Shown: in pieces, positions 1-8,726 of the stretch
Position numbering within the stretch: the stretch's first letter is position 1
Layout: each line of letters begins with the position of its first letter
Source: Hyphochytrium catenoides
Taxonomy: Eukaryota > Sar > Hyphochytriomycetes > Hyphochytriales > Hyphochytriaceae
Direction of reading: 5' to 3'
Length of the DNA: 16,984 nt
NCBI GenBank assembly: GCA_900088475.1
Contig: FLMG01003597.1
Coordinates: forward strand, 19,037-36,020
Made by a program: the position numbers and the translations under genes
Notes under the pieces: generated by a model
Databases searched by the model: none
The model's input: the letters and a program-made list of their open reading frames with translations, nothing else
What the model was told of the DNA's origin: nothing

Positions 1-80
1 AGAGAGAGAGAGACAGAGAGAGAGAGAAGAAAAAGAGAGAGAGACAGAGAGAGAGAGAAAGAGAGAAGAAAAAGAGAGAA
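1..80. repeat. GA-rich microsatellite in an intron
   Basis: An impure (AG)n/(GA)n tract with AC and AAA interruptions. It precedes a stop codon (94-96) in the frame of the first exon, so it lies in an intron or other non-coding part of the gene that continues from the left edge. Similar tracts recur across the window. Confidence 0.7.
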
Positions 81-120
81 TGACGGGGAGTTGTAGAGAC
101 TTACTCTCTCGTCGTATAAG

Positions 121-1034
121 ATTGTGGCCCAAGAAGAGGAGCTGCGAGAAAAGGAGAAAGCGCTCGACGCAAGAAAGAAAGAGATAAAAGAGAGCTTGGA
201 CCTGCTTAGAAGGGAGAAAGAGGACGTAGACAGAGAGAAAGAAGAGATGAGAAAGCAACAAAGGCAGATTACCCTCGCCAAACAACTTCTCTTGGAAGAG
301 AGCGAGGTGAGCCAACCCCTCTCTTCCTCTCTCATAAGCGTCCTCTACCTGGCTGTCGCTTAGCTCTTTGGGACTGTTTTCTATCTCTTCTGGACTCTCT
401 CTTTTTCTTGTCTGGTATGTCTGTCGGGTTCTAAACCTTCTCCCCTCCTGTCTTCTACGTCACTCTTTGGTTTGTCCTTACGACTTTCTCTCTGTCGCTC
501 CTACCCATTGTGCAGTTTGTTGAAGGAGAGAGAGAGAGAGCGAAGCAGGCCATAGAGCAAGCGCGCAAGCTTGAGAATCTCCTCAAGCAGCAATTTGCCA
601 TGCAGTCTTTCCGCTCGGTTCCCTCCTCTTCATATGGCTATCCTCCTCCTCCTCCGCCGCTCACTTATCCTAGTCAGTCCGGTACCTTCCTCTACCCCTC
701 AGACTGGACAGTCTATCAGGGAGGCGCCATGTATCAAGACTCTTTCTCTCCCTCTCTTACTCCTGTCTATCCTCTCTCTTCCCCACCTCTCTACTATGGC
801 ATGAACAATAACCAGGCAGTGAGGAAAGAGGAGGAAAGGCCCGAAGTAGAAGAAACAGCAGAAGAAGCAGGGATCAGAAAGAAAGAAAACGTGTCGCTCT
901 CTTCTCCGCCTTCACCTCCAACGACTGGATCAGGTCAAGAAGATAAGGAAGAGACTATGAGCCCTGCCTACTTGGCGCAACAGCAGCAGAAGCTGAAGGC
1001 TTGGCTGCAACAGAAAGAGCCTCTAGCCTCATAA
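121..1034 (+). CDS. C-terminal part of a coiled-coil protein (5' end outside window)
   Basis: Two exons, 121-306 and 516-1034, join in phase 0 across a CT-rich GTGAGC...TGCAG intron of 209 nt. The first exon follows a TAAG acceptor; a stop at 94-96 in its frame rules out extension to the left. The ~234 visible residues begin with a very charged Glu/Lys/Arg coiled coil (motifs such as EEELREKEK, KEEMRKQQRQ), which continues over the splice into GERERAKQAIEQ. A low-complexity Pro/Tyr/Ser region (YGYPPPPPPLTYP) follows, then an acidic Glu-rich stretch, and the protein ends in a Gln-rich helix (LAQQQQKLKAWLQQKE). It stops at TAA, directly followed by TAG. No catalytic motif is visible. A structural or scaffold role is inferred only from composition. 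The start of exon 2 is itself a GA microsatellite read as Arg-Glu. Confidence 0.7.
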
Positions 1035-1218
1035 TAGACGGATTATTCTCTTCGTAGATGAAAGGAGTACGATGAGAAAGAGATCAGGGAGAGAAGATGG
1101 GCCCTTCTCTTCTTTTTTCGATCGTCCTTCACGTCACTGTTTTGCTATCCTTCTTCTTCCCTTTCAGCACCTAATCCCCTGGATAGCGTGCTGTCCTCTC
1201 TTTCTCTCTCTTCTCTCT

Positions 1219-1244
1219 CTATCTATATGTCTATCTATCTATCA
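1219..1244. repeat. CTAT tetranucleotide microsatellite
   Basis: Imperfect (CTAT)n run inside the presumed 3' UTR of the coiled-coil gene ending at 1034. Confidence 0.75.
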
Positions 1245-1273
1245 GTTGTTGCTCTCACCCCTTCTTGACATCT

Positions 1274-1279
1274 AATAAA
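1274..1279 (+). terminator. Candidate polyadenylation signal AATAAA
   Basis: AATAAA lies 240 bp downstream of the plus-strand stop at 1034 and before the convergent DHHC gene. Its use is an inference from the hexamer alone. Confidence 0.4.
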
Positions 1280-1333
1280 GCTTGAGCGCTCACAAATAAG
1301 AATCCCATGCGTAAATTTTCATAAATAATCAAA

Positions 1334-1537
1334 CCTAGCCACCTGGAGGCTCCGGAGCTTGCTCAGTGACAATTAACGAGAGAGTATCTCCTCCTTCCCG
1401 GCCTCTTAGACTTCCAGTGTTATCTAAGTCAAACTAGCTACCTAGCTACCTGGAGGCTCCGGAGCTTGCTTGGTGACAATTAACGAGAGAGTATCTCCTC
1501 CTTCCCGGCCTCTTAAACTTCCAGTGTTATCTATGTC
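1334..1537. repeat. Tandem duplication of the DHHC gene's 3' coding end
   Basis: Two 97-bp copies, 1334-1430 and 1441-1537, are offset by 107 bp and differ at 5 positions (about 95% identity). The right copy is the live 3' end of the minus-strand DHHC gene, including its TAG stop. The left copy lies downstream of that stop, yet keeps the same reading frame and its own TAG. On the minus strand the differences give Ile/Leu, Lys/Glu and Ser/Gly changes plus two silent changes, with no frameshift or internal stop. Confidence 0.95.
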
Positions 1538-3617
1538 AGGAGTAGGGAGACTTCTGTATGTGCCAAGGATCACTGTGACACACATCAGTAGTACGAGGCA
1601 GCACAGCCAGCTATAAAAGTACTTCAGGTTACGCCTGCCTATGCACTTGCCTGCGAGTGGGGAAGGGAAGGAGAGAGAGGATGAAGACGGCAAGGAGAAT
1701 TTTGGGAGTTAGACCCTGGAATGTCCTGAGACAGCGACTAGAGAAACGGTGAGCTGTGAGGGGATCTTGGAAGATTTGCTTTGTCTATCTATGAACTATT
1801 ATCAGGCTGCTACTACGACAAACTCAGAGAAGAGCAGTGGCAAAGAGCAACCGTTCAGACGCTGTTACCTGTCCATGGACAGTGGTGGTCATATCCTTCA
1901 ACACATACGTGACAATCTTCACAGTGGTAAGCACTAAAGAGCACAAGATGGTAAGTGACAGACAAGAGAAGGGGTGGTATGCCAGTCGTCGTTGCGGCGC
2001 ATTTCTGACGAGAAGAGGAGAGCAAGGACGGAACCGTGAAGAGGCAGAAGCAACTAAAGGAAACAGCCGGACTCAAAGAGGTCAAACATGGCAAAGGAAA
2101 GGGAAATTACATGAGAACCCTCACTCACTCTGGCGGCCTGAAGGACTCACAAAGCCCACAATATCGCCAGTTCTTCTCTGCTGTGTGGTCTGCATGGCTA
2201 GCCGGGACAGGGAAGACAAAACGACGGAGACGCAGAGGAGGAGAATGCTCTTAGCGAGATAGCTTAGAAAGCTGAGACTCTGAGCCTTGCCGTCACAAAT
2301 CCGAGGAGGTAGAGAGTACACGAGATCTGAAAAACGGCAGCAGGACCGAGTTCGTGAAGCAAAGTAGGAGAAGGATGGCAATTTCTGGGTGAATCCGTCT
2401 AACTTACTGTTTGACAATTCCTGGGTCAATGCAGGCCGTCATGCTATAGAAATAGAGGGTAATGGCCATCGAGCCAACTAACGTGAGCTGCTCCCAGCCC
2501 GAGGCTGAGTCCTTGGAGCTCACCAGGACGTAGAGAGGAATCAGGGTCATCAAGGAGTAGGTAAACAGCATCATGCCCCTGTCGTGTCACGCAGAGCAGC
2601 AAAGACAGAGGGAGAGAGAGAGAGAGAACAGCGCGATATAAGGTAAGACGGCGGAAAGAGACAATTGAGCTTAGAAGGTGAGACAAAGATCATGGTAGAG
2701 CCAGAAGTAGAAATAAGACAAGAGCAGTGCACAAGACAAGGACCTTAGGGAAGGTTGAGGTGAAGGGACAGAGGAAGCTAATCAATGGAGATACGGGGCC
2801 TCAATGGAAGAAGTAACGAAGAAACTGAACGTATGAAGTAAGCCTGCCAGCTCAAGGAAAAGGCATGACAGAGAGAGGGAGAGAAAGGAAGAAGGAGACA
2901 GAGCGAGAGACAAGCGGGACAGAGACGGAGAGCAACGCACAGGAAAAGCACGAAGGCCAAAGAGAAAGTTATCGGAAGGAGAGGAGGGAGACCGGTATCC
3001 TCCAGCTACAGAGAGACAGACAGAAGGAAAGAGCTCATGCCAGAAAGAACAAGTATAGTAGTATCCAGGTCATCTGTGAGGAGAACTAAGAACTGGGGAG
3101 AGCAATAATCATAAACGAACGCGTGGTACCAGTGCGGGCCAACGACACAGAGTCTTCCAGGTCCTCTGTATACCACGAACATTCCCTTCATACGGCGAAG
3201 AGAAAGGATCGCCTGGTCTTGAAAAGAGAGAGACAGAGAAGCGACTGGTTTCTTTCCGCCTTCTCCATCGTCGGATAGGCTCCGCTCTTCTTTCGGTTGA
3301 GCGCCTATAAGCACTGACCATAGCACCAAAGCGAAGAAGAGTCCGTCGGGATTAGGACGAGGAGGAGGCAGAAATGAGGAAGTGAGAGCTACGGACAAAG
3401 GAGAAGGAACCTGAAGCTTTGAGGAGCATAGGTCAAGCCGCGGGAGGTAGTTGAGCTTCAGAGGGGTAGTGTCTGAGGGGCGAAAGAAGGGCAAAGGTTG
3501 GGAAAAGAGATAGAAGAGGTAGTAAGTGCTTTCACCTTGATCCTCAAGGTCTGGTCCCATCACGTGCCCAGCCAAGTCTTGTTGCTCCCTAATGGAAGCT
3601 TTGGATCGGATAGCCAT
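1442..3617 (-). CDS. DHHC-type protein S-acyltransferase (palmitoyltransferase)
   Basis: Six exons (3617-3536, 3217-3130, 2578-2408, 2197-2129, 1933-1869, 1650-1442) join in phase to 227 aa. The family transfers palmitoyl groups from acyl-CoA to protein cysteines at endomembranes. Visible features in order: GRLCVVGPHW near residues 48-57; two hydrophobic segments (about 58-76 and 88-105); the family's DPG motif (CIDPGIVK, ~107-113); a complete zinc-finger-like Cys-rich domain beginning YCGLC (126-130); HCEDC; the catalytic DHHCPW at 152-157; CIGRRN (161-166); and one more transmembrane stretch. Cys155 is the expected acyl-accepting residue. Two oddities: only three hydrophobic segments are seen where four are usual, and Arg in the common RPPR is Asp here. 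The CACTG|GTACCA donor of exon 2 and the acceptor of exon 4 are the weakest junctions. The gene diverges from RecQ. The start is the first ATG of an exon whose donor fits the next exon's phase. Confidence 0.85.
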
Positions 3618-4142
3618 AACTTCCCTTGCCCCCGCCACCTCCTTTCAGCTGCTCACCCACGAGAAACTCGGTACAGTGTCTTATCGCCTTCTACGACGAG
3701 TTCTTCAGAATTCACTAAAGCAGCGCCCAAACCCTCTCACTTATTTATAAGGAAGCCGCGGAATAGAAGACGCAAGTGCTCGCCAGTGCTAAAAGTCTTC
3801 GATCCACGTGCTCTTTCTACAGGCAGCCGTCGGTTGAAGCGTCCATCCAAATCCCTTCTAGGCCCGAAGCGTTAGACCACTTTCTGCCTTTCTTTCTTCA
3901 CGTGCTTCTGCGTTGGCAGCAAGACCAGCGTCGCTTAGTGCCCTGCATCGCTTGGCTTCATGCATACTCTTCGTCTTCTTCGCGGATCTGCGGGCAGAGA
4001 ACTGTCCTTCATCTCGTCATCGGGCGATCGTCCGAATGATGGTTCAGACTTTTTCTCTGTTTTTCTGTCACACAGCCATGCCGCTGGAACGCTGGAATCT
4101 AGCCGTTAGCGGTCTACTATAGGGAAGGCCGTTATTGGTGTT

Positions 4143-4245
4143 GTGCAATACAACTTCACACTTCTGGTACTTTCGGGTCAATGCTTCTAATTCGTGCAAT
4201 AAAACTTCACAATGCAGGAACCTTCGGGATCTAGGCTTCTAATTC
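4143..4245. repeat. Degenerate 51/52-bp tandem direct repeat
   Basis: Copy one (4143-4193) and copy two (4194-4245) are adjacent. Both begin GTGCAATA and share AACTTCACA, TTCGGG and the terminal GCTTCTAATTC, with diverged bases between. They lie in the shared upstream region of two divergent genes, so they could be duplicated regulatory sites. Function is unknown. Confidence 0.85.
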
Positions 4246-4260
4246 TCGGTACCGTACGTC

Positions 4261-4298
4261 TGCTTGGGGGCGATAAGCCTCTGCTTCAGGGCGATAAG
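4261..4298. repeat. Pair of 17-bp direct repeats
   Basis: TGCTT...GGGCGATAAG occurs at 4261-4277 and again at 4282-4298 with two mismatches. It sits just beyond the 52-bp repeat in the same upstream region. Confidence 0.7.
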
Positions 4299-4854
4299 TG
4301 TGGGATAGACTGGCTTAACCTCGGGAGGTTTCGGCCTGAATCGGAAGCGTTATGACAATTTTCTCGTCTCGATTTGCAACAAAGAAACTGAATTAGTGAA
4401 GATTTTACTTGGAGATCTGAAGATTCTTGCGTCTCCATCACGGAGGTGGTGTGCGCGGGGATGGCAAAGCGAAGGCGCTAAAGGCGTTAAAGATGGCCCT
4501 CGTCGATCCCTTTGCAGAGCGTGATTTGAAGTGACGCCTACGAATGACTCATTGCTGGTTTATAGCGTATCGTATGTTCGATAGTGGTACACTAGACGGT
4601 CTACGGATGAGAGTCCAAGAGAGTTCTAGCATGGCTGAGCAGAGCTCATCAGAAGCGTTCTCTCCCCTCTGCTCCTAGTTAAACACTATTTATCCCGTCA
4701 ATCACTCTCTTCGTACTCGGCGCTCAATATGACGTGATAAGGAGGCCCGGCACGTAGTCAGAGGATAAATTAGCAAGCACCTCGCATCTATTGTTGGTTC
4801 TGAAGCAGGAGGGACCACTTGAGCCTCAAAGGGCTAGAAGTCTCGAGCTACAGA

Positions 4855-4992
4855 ATGATTCGTATGCTTATGCATAGCTCGCCATGTACAGCCAAGCTTT
4901 GTTGGAGAAGACTTCCTCCTGTTTTATCGCCATCTGTCCTCAACGCAGTGGCCAAACCGTTCCATGGGTGGTGCTCCCATCTTCGGCGCTAC
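4855..4992 (+). other. Probable mitochondrial presequence of the RecQ helicase
   Basis: Codons 1-46 encode a stretch with Arg/Lys/His and no Asp or Glu until residue 51. It includes clustered WRRL and LRRYS. LRRYS fits the classical R-3 cleavage pattern (Arg-x-Tyr, cut before Ser47). Composition and cleavage motif are visible; organelle import is inferred. A plastid-type transit peptide cannot be excluded. Confidence 0.6.
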
Positions 4993-7900
4993 TCCACGCC
5001 TTCGGATATGAAGCATTGGGACAGCGCCAATTTCTCGTGGTCCAGAGTCCTTCAGGAGACAGTAACAGAGGATTTTGGGATCGATGGCGGCTTTAGACCC
5101 ATGCAGAGAGCCATCATGAACGCGTCGCTGGCCGGATATTCAGTTTTAGCAAACCTGCCAACGGGTTCGATACTCACACCGCTCGCTCCTTCCCCGTGTC
5201 TCTCTCTCTCTCTCTCTCTTCTACTCAAGTATACTGCCGATGCTTGGCTCGGGTGCAGTGCAGCAGTCTCCATTGATCTCTCTCTGGCTCTCTCTCTCTT
5301 TTCTCTCTCTGTCTCTCATTTCTTCTTTACTCTACCTTTGCGTCACTAATGCACTCTGTGGTGGAATAGGCTCCGGCAAGTCTCTTTGTTTTCAAGCCCC
5401 CGCCGTGGTTGCCGGAGGAGTAACAGTTGTCGTCTCTCCTCTTCTATCCTTGATTCAGGTCCAGGAGCTCTCCTCCTCCCTTCATGTCTCTCCCCTATGT
5501 TCTCTGCCTTTCTTATACTCATATATTGGGCATGTCTTTGGAGTCCCTCTTCTTGATAGTGAAGCTTCCTTTGCGCTCTAGGTCATCCTTGATTCTCTCC
5601 TCTTCCAATTGTTCCCGCGTTGTTTGACAGCTCTTAAACGATGTCTTATACTTTTTTCTCCTCTCTTTTCTTCCTCTGGTTCTTACCTCGCCTGGCCATT
5701 ATCTCCTGATATCTTCACTTGGACATTCTGTATAGGACCAAGTTAGCGGGCTCAGGCGGTTGGGCATAGACGCCATCAACTTGAGTGGCGATCTCTCTCC
5801 AGGAGAGTTGGCATATCAGCTAAATAGACTAAAGAACCTAGGAGAGACAATCCGACACGAAAGACAAGCAGATGCAGAAACTGAAGGAAGCAGAGGGTGT
5901 CTAGTGTACCTCACACCTGAGAGGCTGACTGGAAATGAGATAGTGGAGAACGTGCTAGACGACTTGAATGCTTTATCGCTTGTCAAGAGGTTTGTCATCG
6001 ATGAGGCTCACTGCGTCAGTGAATGGGGAACTGGGTTCAGGTGCGTTTCCTGTTCCCCTCTCTCTAGACAAACTGCCTTGTCCTTGCGACTCCATTGTGC
6101 CTCTCGTCCTGTTCCACTTCTTTGGCGCTTGATCGATTTGCCTTAATGCCCCGCTGGGGCCAGCTCTGGGCATGACCCGTACTTTCTTCCGTGTCTGGCA
6201 AGCTTGTCGACCTATATCGTATATCCCAAAAAGTCTTAGCCTCTTCGCTAACTCTGGCCAACCCCTTATTAGCTGTTACCTTCCGCTGTTATTCCTTAGC
6301 CCTTTCGCCTGAGGTGGCTACTTCTTTGCCTCTTTCTCCCCATCTGCCACGGCGGCCTCAGTACCACCTGGCAAGTCTTCTTGGGTTAAGCTAAGTCCAT
6401 AATCCCCAGGCCCGCCTATCGGGAGATGTGCTCCGTCCTGAACACCAGATTCCCTGATATTCCTATCACCTTGGCGACAGCTACAGCGTCTGAGGATGTT
6501 TTGAGGGACCTCCTGGAAGTCTTTCATCTGTCTCCTATCTCCATTTCTCTTCTGAACGAGGATCTTGATGAAGACAAGTACGACCAGCCCAGAACTGAAG
6601 AGAAAGAGGATCATTCTGTTGCTTGTACTGCTAACCTAAGCAGGCAGCTCATCGTTTTTCGGAGAGAGTTTGACAGGACTAATCTCACTCTTAAAGTTGT
6701 TCAGAAAGGAAGTAAGAAACACGTGATCTCGTCCATCTGGCAGGCTATCCGCGGCCTCACTCCTTCGGGCAGTAGCTCTTCTGGCTCCGTGATTATCTAT
6801 GGATTGACGCGAACAGAGGCTGAGGAGGTTGCAGAAGGCCTTAAAGGCCTAGGAATCTCAGCAGCAAGCTATCACTCCGGTCTATCTAAGGCGAAAAAGA
6901 GTTCAGTGCATAAGCTATGGATGGGAAATAGGATCCAAGTCCTTTGTGCCACAGTGGCGTTTGGGGTGAGAAAGACGGACTGGAGAGGATCCTTCTCTCT
7001 GGCCTTCTGCTAGCTTTCACGGTACCTCTGTTCCCTTTGGCTCTACCGCTTCCACTTTAAGAGAAAACCGGGTTCCTGTTCCTCTCCATCAAGATCACTG
7101 ATCCCCTTCTCGCACTTTATGCCTTCTTTTGCTGTCATCGCTCACAACTGCCTTGTGTCTCTCTGGTCTACCCGCTCACAGCTGGGAATCGACAAGGATG
7201 ACGTGCGACTAGTCGTTCACTCCTCGCTGCCTCTGTCTATCAACCAGTACTGCCAGCAAATTGTAAGATATGATGTGATCCACTCTGTTCGGTTGCTTCT
7301 AGCACTCTTCGTCTCACTCTGTCATTCCTCCTCGCTGTTTCGTTTACCTCGCAAGCCGTGTCCGCAGTTGATTCCGCTTCCTCTCTCCATTGTACCTGAC
7401 ATGCCTTTCTCTGTATCTTTATCATCTACTGCTCTTGGCATGTCTCTCCTCCTTCCCACTATTCCTGCCGTCGCTCTTTTGATCGGCCACTTTAACGACT
7501 TCGTTGCCTTTATCCTAGGGCCGAGCGGGCAGAGACGGTCTGTCCTCATCCTGTCTTCTCTTCTACGGCTCTCAGGACATCGGGCGAGCCATTGGAGTTA
7601 TCGAGCATTCCCCGTCGTACTCTTCCAAGAATCGAGAGGATCTGGATTTACTCATAGACTTCTGCAACATTCAGTCCTGCAGGAGGAAGGTAACGCTGCC
7701 ATATTAGCTTTCGCCTTTGGCAACCTCTCTGCTATTGCCTCTCTCTCATTCTCGCTTACTCTCGGAACAATCCAGTATCTTGCGGATTATCTCGGCTATA
7801 GCTTCGACGAAGAGGAATGCTGCAAATTGTGCAACTGCGGGGAAAGTCTAATGCTCGATGAGGGTGATGAGGAAGAACAACAAGAAGCCAAAAGAGAGAC

Positions 7901-8629
7901 CGCTAGGTAAGGAAGACAGGCATCTATTCTTGGGACGCCTTCATCTCTTCGAAGAGCTTTCTACAATCTATGAATTGGCTCCTGCTTTACATCATAGAGG
8001 CCCTTACTTAGGCATCTCTCTTCTGGCTCTCTGTCTGTACGCCACTCCAGGAAAGAAATAGATCTCCATCTTGAATTCTTCCATCAGCGTCTCAAGAAAG
8101 AGTTCAACATTTCCAGGAAAGTCTTGAAGGTGAGTACGGTCGATGGGAATTCATGCAATAAGGACGACGTCTAAGCGCCAGAGGCAGGACTGTGTGAAGA
8201 TAGACAGACAAGATGCGGTGGGAGAGGGGAAGAGAGAGGATAAATGTCAAAGAGAACGTGAGAAAGAGAGAGAGAATAGACAGAGAGAGAGAGAAAGCGA
8301 TGCTCGGGTTCGGTGATTATACATAACCAAACTCGAGGCATCTCCCATATTTCTCTAAAGTTATTGCCTGCAGAGAATTCGTGAGGTGAACCCGGCCACT
8401 GAGGCCGAACTGGCTTCTATTAAGGTCCGAGACATTGTATATAGCATAGTGTCCTCAATTCATTGCTCTCATTCATTCTGTCTTCTGTCTGCCTCTCTCT
8501 CGGTCTTTCTTCTTCGTTGTTCTGTACACTCTTATAGAATTAATATCTATGACTTAGGGTTTGAAGGGTGAAAACGCGGAGAAACTCTTCCCGGTGGTTC
8601 AGCAGTGGCTCAGGAGCCGAAGAGCTTGA
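4855..8629 (+). CDS. RecQ-family ATP-dependent 3'-5' DNA helicase
   Basis: Ten exons (4855-5164, 5370-5458, 5736-6040, 6410-6965, 7182-7262, 7519-7689, 7776-7906, 8051-8129, 8374-8424, 8558-8629) join in phase to 614 aa. RecQ enzymes unwind forked, D-loop and G4 DNA in recombination and replication repair. Motifs in order: motif 0 FRPMQRAI; Walker A PTGSGKS (102-108, split by intron 1); motif Ia SPLLSLIQDQ; DEAH box (222-225) in IDEAHCVSEW; motif III LATATA (~256); motif V FGLGIDKDDVR; motif VI QQIGRAGRDG (~446-454); then a Cys cluster SCRRK...ECCKLCNC (~500-525) matching the RecQ zinc subdomain; and an HRDC-like end (PATEAELASIKG...). No winged-helix part is evident. Three things are odd: residues 1-50 lack acidic residues, the aromatic-rich loop reads SEWGTGFRPAY instead of SQWGHDFRPxY, and the last Cys pair is one residue short. 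Exon 9 may instead end at 8436, adding four residues. Confidence 0.92.
5198..5320. repeat. CT-rich microsatellite tracts in RecQ intron 1
   Basis: (TC)n runs at 5198-5220 and about 5278-5320 sit in the intron that interrupts the Walker A motif. The tract probably serves as an extended polypyrimidine region ahead of the acceptor at 5368-5369. Confidence 0.7.
8221..8297. repeat. GA-rich tract in RecQ intron 8
   Basis: Impure (GA)n sequence on the coding strand inside the intron between the exons ending at 8129 and starting at 8374. Unlike most tracts in this gene, it is purine-rich on the sense strand. Confidence 0.65.
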
Positions 8630-8726
8630 GGTCTAAGACTGAGAGGGTGAAGCAGATTTATAGTACAAGCGCTTTTCTCTCCGCCCGATCTCTCTATATG
8701 CAGACCAGTCCTCTCCCTGACTATCT
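8630..8726. other. 97-bp convergent spacer
   Basis: This is all that separates the RecQ stop (8627-8629) from the stop of the minus-strand coiled-coil gene (8727-8729). No AATAAA was seen on either strand, so the two 3' UTRs very likely overlap as antisense. Confidence 0.6.

Larger units (their letters stand above)
1035..1441. other. Convergent 3' intergenic region
   Basis: Non-coding space between the stop of the plus-strand coiled-coil gene and the stop of the minus-strand DHHC gene. It holds a CT-rich stretch, a CTAT microsatellite, one AATAAA on the plus strand, and the extra copy of the DHHC gene's 3' end (1334-1430). I see no further gene. Confidence 0.6.
3618..4854. other. Divergent upstream region between DHHC and RecQ genes
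   Basis: About 1.24 kb separates the two start codons. Open frames of 60 to 125 codons exist on the plus strand (for example 3498-3875 and 3776-4039), but they show no recognisable motif or splice-consistent extension. I read the region as promoter plus 5' UTR for both genes. It contains the degenerate 52-bp tandem repeat (4143-4245) and a pair of 17-bp repeats (4261-4298). No convincing tRNA, TATA arrangement or extra exon was found. Confidence 0.5.

Noticed and set aside
1837-2262. 141-codon plus-strand frame
   Set aside because: It is antisense to the DHHC catalytic exons, whose HCEDC and DHHC motifs are unmistakable.
3006-3638. 210-codon minus-strand frame as a single N-terminal DHHC exon
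   Set aside because: An internal GTGAAAG...TTTTCAAG intron (3535-3218) removes a low-complexity middle and keeps phase. The 3' part past 3130 does not lead into the transmembrane exon.
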